This document shows, in pieces, positions 37,003-44,772 of a stretch of DNA of 50,634 nucleotides. The translations under genes were made by a program, and so were the position numbers. The notes beneath the pieces are model-generated. The model searched no databases. It had not been told where the DNA came from and saw nothing but the letters and a program-made list of their open reading frames with translations. Within the stretch, counting starts at the first letter, position 1, and every line of letters begins with the position of its first letter. Source of the stretch: an archaeon (lineage in GTDB: Archaea; Nanobdellota; Nanobdellia; Pacearchaeales; GW2011-AR1); NCBI GenBank assembly GCA_009992215.1, contig JAACWB010000009.1, positions 354 through 50,987 of the forward strand, read 5' to 3'.

Positions 37003-37665
37003 ATGGATAGAAAAGTAGTAATTCCAGGAGAGATCATCATTGATGGCGACGAATATTTGCCTGGAGAAAACACAGAAAAGAAAGAAGGAAAGATTTATTC
37101 TTTGAGATATGGTTTAGCTGAAGAGCAAAATAATTTAATAAAAGTTATTCCTTTATCAGGAGTTTACAGCCCAAGAAGAGGAAATATTGTAATTGGTAAA
37201 GTTGAAAATGTTACAGCTAATGGTTGGCTAATTGATATTGGTTATGCTGACTCTGCATTCTTGTCTTTAATGGAAGTTCCAAGATTTGTAAACAAAGATG
37301 CAATGGAAGAAGTTTTAGATATTGATGACATGGTTCTTGCTAAAATATGGTCAATTAACAAAAGAGGAATTGATTTAAGTTTGAAGTCAAGGGGACTTGG
37401 AAAAATTGAAGACGGGATTATTTTTGAAGTAAATCCAAACAAAGTTCCAAGAATTATTGGAAAAGAAGGGAGTATGATAAAATTAATTAAAGACAATACT
37501 GGTTGTGATGTTACTGTTGGTCAAAATGGATTTGTTTTGATTAAAGGTGAAACAATTAGTTCTGAACTTTATGCAAAGAGAGCAGTTCTTTTTGTAGCTG
37601 AAAATTCATATGTTTCAGGATTAACTGAAGCAGTAGACAAATGGTTTAAGGAGAATAAAGAATAA
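37003..37665 (+). CDS. rrp4: Exosome subunit Rrp4
   Basis: S1 (NIVIGKVENVTANGWLIDIGY) and KH (VPRIIGKEGSMIKLIKDNTGCDVTVGQNG). Confidence 0.95.
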   Translation: MDRKVVIPGEIIIDGDEYLPGENTEKKEGKIYSLRYGLAEEQNNLIKVIPLSGVYSPRRGNIVIGKVENVTANGWLIDIGYADSAFLSLMEVPRFVNKDAMEEVLDIDDMVLAKIWSINKRGIDLSLKSRGLGKIEDGIIFEVNPNKVPRIIGKEGSMIKLIKDNTGCDVTVGQNGFVLIKGETISSELYAKRAVLFVAENSYVSGLTEAVDKWFKENKE

Positions 37666-37666
37666 A

Positions 37667-38377
37667 ATGGCAGAAAAATTTAATAGACCTGATGGAAGAG
37701 AATTAACAGAGTTAAGAGAAACTAAAGCAAAAGTTGGAGTTGTTCCAAATGCTGATGGTAGTGCTATGTTTCAACAAGGGAAAACAATTGCTATTGCAGC
37801 AGTTTATGGACCAAAGAAAATGCACCCACAACACCAACAAGATCCTAGAACAGGTCAACTTAGATGTGAATATAATATGCTTAGTTTTTCAGTATCTGAC
37901 AGAATTAGGCCTGGAAGAAATCGTCGAGCAATGGAAATTAGTGAAATCACTAAATGGGCTCTTGAACCTGTTTTAATGTTAGATAAATACCCTGGTCAAG
38001 TGGTTGATGTTCACATTAATATTATACAAGCTGATGCTGGAACAAGATGCGCAGGAATTAATGCTGCTGCTATGGCACTTGCTCACGCTGGCATTCCAAT
38101 GAAAGAAATGGTTTCAAGTATCTCAATTGGAAAACTTGATAAAACAATGGTTGTTGATTTAACTAAAGAAGAAGAAGATTATCACGAAGGTGAAGGGCCA
38201 ACAGATATTCCAATTTCAATGACTCCATCTGGAAAAGTAACACATATGCAATTAGATGGAAAAATTGGAGTTAAACAATTACAAGAAGCTGTTGACATGG
38301 CAAAAGTTGCATGCCAAAATATTTTAGAAATTCAAAAAAAGGCATTAAAAGATTTTATAGAAGGAGATAAAAAATAA
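37667..38377 (+). CDS. rrp41: Exosome subunit Rrp41
   Basis: RPDGRELTELRETKAKVGVVPNADGSAMFQQGKTIAIAAVYGP; RIRPGRNRR. Confidence 0.96.
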   Translation: MAEKFNRPDGRELTELRETKAKVGVVPNADGSAMFQQGKTIAIAAVYGPKKMHPQHQQDPRTGQLRCEYNMLSFSVSDRIRPGRNRRAMEISEITKWALEPVLMLDKYPGQVVDVHINIIQADAGTRCAGINAAAMALAHAGIPMKEMVSSISIGKLDKTMVVDLTKEEEDYHEGEGPTDIPISMTPSGKVTHMQLDGKIGVKQLQEAVDMAKVACQNILEIQKKALKDFIEGDKK

Positions 38378-38378
38378 A

Positions 38379-39188
38379 ATGGATAAAGTAAGAACAACAC
38401 CAAATACAACTGCAGATAGAATTAGAAAATACTTAAAAGAAGGAAAAAGATTCGATGGTAGAAATACTGAAGATTTTAGAGAACTAGTTATTGAGAAAGG
38501 AGTTTCATGTAAAGCGGAAGGTTCTGTTAGAGTGAAATTAGGTAAAACTGAAGTTATTGTTGGTGTTAAAATGGGTGTTAGCGAACCATATGCGGATTCT
38601 CCAACAAAAGGAAACTTGATGGTTACTGCTGAATTATTACCTTTAAGTTCACCGCGATTTGAATCTGGTCCTCCAAGATTTGATGCTATTGAACTTGGAC
38701 GTGTAACTGATAGAGGTTTACGTGAATCTGGTTTTGTTGATTTTGATAAATTATGCATTATTCCTGGAGAAAAGGTTTGGACTGTATTTGTAGATGTTTA
38801 TTCAATTAATGATGATGGGAATTTAATGGATGCTGCAACGATTGGTGCTATTGCTGCAATGAAAATAGCTAAGATTCCAAAATATGATAAAGAAGAAGGA
38901 AAAGTTTTATTTGATGAATTGACTGATGAAGGTCTTCCTTTAACAGATCATGTTCCTGTTGCAATTAGTGTGCATAAAATTGGAAATGCATTGATTGTTG
39001 ACCCAACTAGAGAAGAAGAAGACATAAGTGAATGTCGTGTAACTATGGGTTCAAGCAAAGGAATTATTTCATCTTTACAAAAAAGTAATAGTAAACCATT
39101 AGAAATGGACGAGATTAAAAGAGTTTTTGAAATCGCAACAAAAGTTTCTGATGAGATTAATAAAAAAATTGATAAAGCCCTTAAGTAA
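38379..39188 (+). CDS. rrp42: Exosome subunit Rrp42
   Basis: GKRFDGRNTEDFRELVIEKGVSCKAEGSVRVKLGKTEVIVGVKMG. Confidence 0.96.
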   Translation: MDKVRTTPNTTADRIRKYLKEGKRFDGRNTEDFRELVIEKGVSCKAEGSVRVKLGKTEVIVGVKMGVSEPYADSPTKGNLMVTAELLPLSSPRFESGPPRFDAIELGRVTDRGLRESGFVDFDKLCIIPGEKVWTVFVDVYSINDDGNLMDAATIGAIAAMKIAKIPKYDKEEGKVLFDELTDEGLPLTDHVPVAISVHKIGNALIVDPTREEEDISECRVTMGSSKGIISSLQKSNSKPLEMDEIKRVFEIATKVSDEINKKIDKALK

Positions 39189-39240
39189 ATTTTAAATAAG
39201 GGAAAGTTTTAAAAGACGTATTAATTAACAATTATTGAAA

Positions 39241-39621
39241 ATGGAACACGAAAAATTTACAAAATATGAAAGAGCAAGAATTTTAGGTGCTCGTGCACTT
39301 CAAATTGCTATGAATGCTCCACTTTTAATTAAGATTAACCAAGAAGATTTGGAAAAATTAAACTTTGATGCATTAAAAATTGCTGAAGTTGAATTAAATT
39401 CTGATATTTTGCCTATTTCAATTAAAAAACCTATGCCTAAGATGAAGGAAGGTGCATTGAAAAGAGTTAAAGTTCCAAAAGTTAGTGATGCTTCTAAAGA
39501 AGATTCTGAAGAAGAATTAGAAAAAGAAATTGCTGAAGAAGGAGAAATTATGGAACTTGCTAGACCAGAAGATGAAATGGAAGAAGAAAGTGATTCTGAT
39601 TTTTCTGATGAAAGAGAATAA
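39241..39621 (+). CDS. rpoK: RNA polymerase subunit K (Rpb6/omega) with acidic C-terminal extension
   Basis: KFTKYERARILGARALQIAMNAPLLI; ATG at 39241 (ORF track start is a TTG). Confidence 0.9.
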   Translation: MEHEKFTKYERARILGARALQIAMNAPLLIKINQEDLEKLNFDALKIAEVELNSDILPISIKKPMPKMKEGALKRVKVPKVSDASKEDSEEELEKEIAEEGEIMELARPEDEMEEESDSDFSDERE

Positions 39622-39750
39622 TTTCTTCTATAATTCTCGAATAAATTCTCCGAATTAAATTCTAAAGCACTCAAATTGATTGGAAAACAATTTTTCATAG
39701 AATTTAATAAAGAAGAAAGTGATTCTGATTTTTCTGATGAGCGTGAATAG
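39622..39750 (+). repeat. Inverted-repeat-containing insert ending in a duplicated rpoK 3' tail
   Basis: Second copy of aagaagaaagtgattctgatttttctgatga (39710-39740 vs 39581-39611); stems ATTAAATTCTA (39654-39664)/TAGAATTTAAT (39698-39708); CTCGAATAAATTCT 14 nt after the first stop. Confidence 0.7.
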
Positions 39751-39800
39751 TTATTTTTTATAACATATTTATTTTTATAATACTGTAAATATTAATTTTA

Positions 39801-40448
39801 ATGGGTGAGTCTTTTCAAAAAAAACTTGAACAAAAAGTATACGATATTTTATTTGATTTGGAGGATGAGCTGGATCTTGATGTAAAGAAACTTCCAGAAA
39901 TATATTACGTTGGAAAAAATTTTAATTTTTATTCATTGAATATAGATGGGACGCATTTTTTTACATTTGAATATGTGAAAAAAAATAATATTGCAGCATT
40001 TTTACCTCATTATTCAATTATATTGTCAAGAACATTAAATGAGGGTGTTTTAGCTGAAGAAAATGGGCATTTTTTATTTGAACAATTTAAAGTAGGAGCA
40101 AATAATCCAGCAGATTATTTTGCAAGAGAAACACTTTCTGAAATGATTGGATTTTTTTCTTCAAAATTAGTAGATTCAAAAAGAAAAAATAATTTAAAAC
40201 GAGACTCTTTAGATAATTCAAAATCAATAAAGGACATTTTTGATACAGTAAAATTACATTTTGATTCAGGAAATGAAGAAGATTTAATTCATGAACAAGG
40301 ATATATGTTAGGAGAAAAATTATATCATAAATATATTTCTAATCAAATTTCAAAAAAAGAAATAAAAAAATTTATATTAAAACCATTAAAAGGAAAATTT
40401 GAGACTTTTTATGAATTCTATAATTGGAAATACCATATTTTAAGATAG
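39801..40448 (+). CDS. Hypothetical protein
   Basis: 215-aa ORF between rpoK and enolase; contains EGVLAEENGHFLFEQF. Confidence 0.65.
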   Translation: MGESFQKKLEQKVYDILFDLEDELDLDVKKLPEIYYVGKNFNFYSLNIDGTHFFTFEYVKKNNIAAFLPHYSIILSRTLNEGVLAEENGHFLFEQFKVGANNPADYFARETLSEMIGFFSSKLVDSKRKNNLKRDSLDNSKSIKDIFDTVKLHFDSGNEEDLIHEQGYMLGEKLYHKYISNQISKKEIKKFILKPLKGKFETFYEFYNWKYHILR

Positions 40449-40488
40449 ATTTCCAAACTTTTATTAACTGATAATCTTTTTCTTAGTA

Positions 40489-41652
40489 ATGCAGATTAAA
40501 GAGGTTAGAGGGAAAATAATTAAAGATTCTAGGAAAGATGAAACTATTGAAGTTACAATAAAAACGAGTGTTGGTGAATTTAGTTCTTCTGCTCCAAACG
40601 GAAAATCAAAAGGGAAGTATGAATCAAAGCCTTACAAAAAAACAATTGAAGGAGATGTTAAAGCACTTGGTGATTTATCAAATTATTTTTCTAATGAATA
40701 TATAGAAAAATTCGATGATTTGCGTAGAGTTGAAGATATTGTGAAAGGACACATAGGAGCAAATACTCTTTTTGCACTTGAGTCTGCTGTTCTAAAAGCA
40801 ATTGCAAAAGAACAGAAAAAAGAAATTTGGCAAATAATTAATCCGAAAGCAAAAAAGATTCCTCAGTTAGTTGGTAACTGCATTGGAGGGGGATTACATT
40901 CTGAATTAATTAATGATAAACGTCCAGACTTTCAGGAGTTTCTTTTAATTCCAAAACCTAATTCAGCAATAGAAGGATTCAAACAAAATACTGATGCTAA
41001 AAAAATTGCAGGTGAAATTTTGAAAAAAAAGGACTCTAAATTTAAAGAAACAAAAAATGATGAAAATGCTTGGATGACTTCGCTTAATGAAAGGGAAGTT
41101 TTGGATGTTTTGAGTGAAACTAAAATACCAATGGGACTTGATGTTGCATCTAGCAGTTTTTACAAAAGGAAAAAATACCATTACAAAAATCCTATGTTAG
41201 ATAGAACTGCAGAAGAACAATTAATGTATATTCAAAACTTGATTAAGAATTTTGGATTAATTTATGTTGAGGATCCATTCGATGAAGAAGATTTTTTGAG
41301 CCATGCTAAATTATTAAAAAATGTCGAAGGAAAGTGCATGATTGTGGGCGATGATTTAACTGTTACAAATTATGATAGATTAAAGAAGGCAATTGAAATG
41401 AAAGCTGTTAATGCATTAATCATGAAACCAAATCAGAATGGTTCACTTGTCGATGTGAAACAGGTTGTTGAACTTGCAAAAGAACATAACATTAAAATGA
41501 TTTTTTCACATAGAAGTGGAGAAACAATGGAAAATATATTAGCAGATTTGGCATTTGGGTTTCAAGCAGATTTTATCAAATGTGGAATTACTGGGGATGT
41601 TCGTGAAGCAAAGATTAAGCGATTAATTGAAATTGAAAAAAGTTTATTTTGA
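40489..41652 (+). CDS. eno: Enolase, divergent
   Basis: GLDVASSSFY, YVEDPFDEED, VGDDLTVTNYDRL, MKPNQNGSL, FSHRSGETMENILADLAFG, IKCGITG. Confidence 0.88.
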   Translation: MQIKEVRGKIIKDSRKDETIEVTIKTSVGEFSSSAPNGKSKGKYESKPYKKTIEGDVKALGDLSNYFSNEYIEKFDDLRRVEDIVKGHIGANTLFALESAVLKAIAKEQKKEIWQIINPKAKKIPQLVGNCIGGGLHSELINDKRPDFQEFLLIPKPNSAIEGFKQNTDAKKIAGEILKKKDSKFKETKNDENAWMTSLNEREVLDVLSETKIPMGLDVASSSFYKRKKYHYKNPMLDRTAEEQLMYIQNLIKNFGLIYVEDPFDEEDFLSHAKLLKNVEGKCMIVGDDLTVTNYDRLKKAIEMKAVNALIMKPNQNGSLVDVKQVVELAKEHNIKMIFSHRSGETMENILADLAFGFQADFIKCGITGDVREAKIKRLIEIEKSLF

Positions 41653-41750
41653 TTCTTTTTGGCTAAAATATCAAGATTTAATTTTTTATGTAGCGATGCT
41701 ACACGGCAAAATGAAATCTTAAATTTTTTCTCAAAAATAATTCAAAATAA
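41644..41750. repeat. Inverted-repeat element with central hairpin, related in architecture to 27700-27791
   Basis: Outer TTATTTTGA (41644-41652)/TCAAAATAA (41742-41750); AAGATTT/AAATCTT; inner TGTAGC-GAT-GCTACA (41689-41703). Confidence 0.55.
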
Positions 41751-41787
41751 GAAACCTAATTGTTTTTCTTAATTCTAGAAAGTTTTT

Positions 41788-42069
41788 TTAAAATTGGATT
41801 TTTGAGTGTCTCCATTTGACAATTCTTTCGATTTTTGAAACTTTTCTTTTGAAAGATTTTTGTTGCAAATCAAAAAGATATTCTTTTACCGTTTGCAAAT
41901 TCAGATAAAGGAAAGGTTCACTTGTGAAATCAACTGAACTTTTTAATTTTGAACAATAATTACAAAAACTTTCCCTTGTCAAGGGTTCAGGGGTTGTATT
42001 AAATTCGTGTTTACAATTATAAATTCTTTTAGTTAAAAATCGTTTTGCAATATTTTTGTAGTTATCCAT
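41788..42069 (-). CDS. Small hypothetical protein with Cys-pair motif
   Basis: 93-aa ORF with CKHEF...CNYC, directly downstream of 42071-42427. Confidence 0.5.
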   Translation of the reverse strand: MDNYKNIAKRFLTKRIYNCKHEFNTTPEPLTRESFCNYCSKLKSSVDFTSEPFLYLNLQTVKEYLFDLQQKSFKRKVSKIERIVKWRHSKIQF

Positions 42070-42070
42070 T

Positions 42071-42427
42071 TTATTTGAAAACTGAAATTAGTTTTTCCAA
42101 TAAAGAAGGTTTATTTTGAAACTCTTCTTTAATCTTTTCTGTTGCATATTTGTAATCATCTACATAAGCCATTCTCCATTCATGCTCCATATGTCTTGAA
42201 TTTTCAGGATTGAAATTTATTGCTTCCCAATGCAAACTAAAATAACAATGATTACATCTTCCGTTGTATTTTCCTGGATCTAAATGAACTTTATTTTCTT
42301 TGCATTCATTAAATCTTTTGTACACTTCATTAGAAACTTTTGTTAAAAATCTGGACTGCTTTTTATCTTTGTAAAAAGTTGTATGTCCCAATTTATCTTT
42401 TTTTATTTTTAGATATGCAACTCTCAT
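42071..42427 (-). CDS. Small hypothetical protein with CxxC motif
   Basis: 118-aa ORF with GRCNHCYFSLHWEAINFNPENSRHMEHEW. Confidence 0.55.
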   Translation of the reverse strand: MRVAYLKIKKDKLGHTTFYKDKKQSRFLTKVSNEVYKRFNECKENKVHLDPGKYNGRCNHCYFSLHWEAINFNPENSRHMEHEWRMAYVDDYKYATEKIKEEFQNKPSLLEKLISVFK

Positions 42428-42558
42428 TTAAATTAAGGAATTTATAGTATTAAAAATATTTATGTTTGAAATTATCTTTTTTAGATAAAATAAATAAATT
42501 TTTTATATAGATTTTTTCCCATAGTAACTTTTATAAACTAAATTTATTACAAACTCAT

Positions 42559-43368
42559 ATGGCAAAAGAAGAAAAAGAAATTATTGAAATTCCTGAAGAT
42601 AAATTACAAGGCGAGGCTTTAGAAAAAGCTGCTGAAGCTGAATCTTTGGCTACTGAAAAAACTTCTCTTGAAGACAAAAAGAAAGCTCTTTTGGAAAAAG
42701 CTGCTAAATTGAAATCAAAGGTTGAAGGTAACTTGGATTTAGAAGCTATGAAAGAAGAAGTTAAGGATTCTAAGAAGAAGGCTGATATGTTAATTGACCT
42801 TGAAGAATATGTTAAAACTGGAATTTACCTTGGAACAAGAGTTGTTACACCAGACATGAAAAAATATGTTTATAGAAGAAGAGCAGATGGTCTTGCGATT
42901 TTTAATACTGATTTAATTGATGAAAAATTAAAAAAAGGAATTGAATATTTATCTAAGTTTGAGCCACAAGATGTTATCTTAGTTTGTAAGAGACAATCTG
43001 GTTGGAAAGCAGCTAAACTTTTTGAAGAGTTTACTGGAATTAGAACTTTTACAAAGAAATATCCTGCAGGTGTTATGACTAATACTCAATTGGCTGATTT
43101 TTTGGAAACTGAATTAACAATTGTTACTGATGCATGGCTTGATAAAAATGCATTAAAAGATACTCTTGATGTAAAGAAAAAAGTTATGATGGTTTGTGGA
43201 ACAAATAACTTTAGTCACGGTGCGAACCAAGTAATTATTGGAAACAACAAGAGTGGAAAATCGATTGGATTAATTTTCTATCTTTTAGCTAAAGGTTACT
43301 TGAAAGCAAAAGGAAAAGATGTTGAATTGCCAGAAATGGATTTGTGGACGGGCGAAGACGACGAATAA
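42559..43368 (+). CDS. rpsB: Ribosomal protein uS2 with charged N-terminal extension
   Basis: YVYRRRADGLAIFNTDLIDEKLKKGIEYLSKF, GTNNFSHGANQVIIGNNKSGKSIGLIFYLLAKG; rpoK-eno-rps2 context. Confidence 0.85.
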   Translation: MAKEEKEIIEIPEDKLQGEALEKAAEAESLATEKTSLEDKKKALLEKAAKLKSKVEGNLDLEAMKEEVKDSKKKADMLIDLEEYVKTGIYLGTRVVTPDMKKYVYRRRADGLAIFNTDLIDEKLKKGIEYLSKFEPQDVILVCKRQSGWKAAKLFEEFTGIRTFTKKYPAGVMTNTQLADFLETELTIVTDAWLDKNALKDTLDVKKKVMMVCGTNNFSHGANQVIIGNNKSGKSIGLIFYLLAKGYLKAKGKDVELPEMDLWTGEDDE

Positions 43369-43410
43369 TTTCTGTAAATTTTTCTTTCTATTGAGTTTTT
43401 TTGCGTATAC

Positions 43411-43442
43411 GATTTTTTACAATCAGAAGATTGCTGCAAAAT
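43411..43442 (+). terminator. Stem-loop downstream of rpsB
   Basis: GATTTT...CAATC-AGAA-GATTG...AAAATC nested stem. Confidence 0.4.
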
Positions 43443-43505
43443 CTAAGCCTTAAAAAATTCTAATATAAAATAAAATTTTCTAGAAATTATTACATAAAAA
43501 AGAAA

Positions 43506-43985
43506 TTATTTTGTATAATCTATATATCCTTCAACGGAATTCATAATTCCTCTGGGAATAATTAAATTTGGAAATGCTGGAATAATATGCCAATGTAAAT
43601 GATGTATACTTTGACCTGCATCTGGGCCATTATTTACGCCCTGAAGAGAATCAATTGGAAAAATTCTTTCATTCAATCTATATATTTGTAAAGCTTGCTC
43701 AATAGATTTTTTTGAAGTTTCATTTACTGGAATCATATTCAAATATTCTTTTTCTAAGTTTGTTAATTTTAATTTGCTCCATGTATTTTCAATAGAAAAC
43801 AAATATTGCTTTTTCTCTTCATTATTTAAATCAAATAAATATTGAACATGTCTTTTCGGAATGATTTCTATGTGCCCTGGGCCACCTGGAAATCTATCAA
43901 GTCTTGAATAAAATAAATTATCTTCATAAAATATTTCTTCCTTTGGAATATTTTCATAACAAAAAATACATTTGTCTTCTTTCAT
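43506..43985 (-). CDS. HIT family hydrolase
   Basis: CIFCYENIPKE and SIHHLHWHIIPAFP histidine triad. Confidence 0.88.
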   Translation of the reverse strand: MKEDKCIFCYENIPKEEIFYEDNLFYSRLDRFPGGPGHIEIIPKRHVQYLFDLNNEEKKQYLFSIENTWSKLKLTNLEKEYLNMIPVNETSKKSIEQALQIYRLNERIFPIDSLQGVNNGPDAGQSIHHLHWHIIPAFPNLIIPRGIMNSVEGYIDYTK

Positions 43986-44035
43986 ATATCTTTTACCATA
44001 TAATTATTTTTAAAGAAATATGTGATTAATTATAT

Positions 44036-44653
44036 ATGGATTACAATAAAATAACTATTGACACATATAATAAAACTGCAAAAGAATATGCAGAGAAAGT
44101 CAAAGAGCTTGTGCCAATGAATGAATTAGAAAAGTTTGTTAATTATGTTCCTAAAGGAAATATTTTAGATATTGGTTGCGGTTCAGGTGTTCAAGCAAGA
44201 CACTTACAAGAAAGAGGACTTCAAGTTTATGGAATTGATTTATCAGAAAAATTAATTAAATTAGCAAAAAAAGAATCTCAAAATTCTTTTTTTAATAAGA
44301 TGGATATGCGGGAGCTTAAATTCATTTCAGGAATGTTTGATGGAATCTGGAGTGTTGCGTCTTTGCTGCACTTAGAAAAAAAAGATGTTCCCCTTGCATT
44401 ATCTGAAGCTTATCGAATATTAAAACCAGAAGGAATTATGTATTTATCCATAAAAGGCGGAAAGGGAGAGAGCTTAGAAAATGATGAAAGGTATGGTAAT
44501 CTTCCAAAATATTATTCTTATTATGAACCAGAAGAAATTAATGGACTATTAAGTGAAGCAAATTTTGAGGTTTTAGAAAATTACCCTATCCAATACGATG
44601 ATATCTACAGAATAGCTCATCCATGGTATAATATTTTTGCAAAAAAGAAGTGA
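44036..44653 (+). CDS. Class I SAM-dependent methyltransferase
   Basis: ILDIGCGSGVQARHLQERGLQVYGIDLSEKLIKLAKK. Confidence 0.88.
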   Translation: MDYNKITIDTYNKTAKEYAEKVKELVPMNELEKFVNYVPKGNILDIGCGSGVQARHLQERGLQVYGIDLSEKLIKLAKKESQNSFFNKMDMRELKFISGMFDGIWSVASLLHLEKKDVPLALSEAYRILKPEGIMYLSIKGGKGESLENDERYGNLPKYYSYYEPEEINGLLSEANFEVLENYPIQYDDIYRIAHPWYNIFAKKK

Positions 44654-44772
44654 TTCATCACTAAACAAACACTCCGATTTATTCTTGTAATCATACAATA
44701 TTTTGTATGTCATTTTGTTACTATGTTTTGGATAACATAATTCTTTAAAAAGAGTTTTTTCTTGAATTGGGA

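Noticed and set aside
39300-39698. 132-aa minus-strand ORF across rpoK and its downstream repeat
   Set aside because: Antisense to rpoK; Ser-rich composition is the complement of its acidic codons.
43411-43442. Third member of the TGTAG/CTACA hairpin family after rpsB
   Set aside because: Stem sequence differs (CAATC-AGAA-GATTG) and lacks the TGTAG core; kept only as a terminator-like hairpin.
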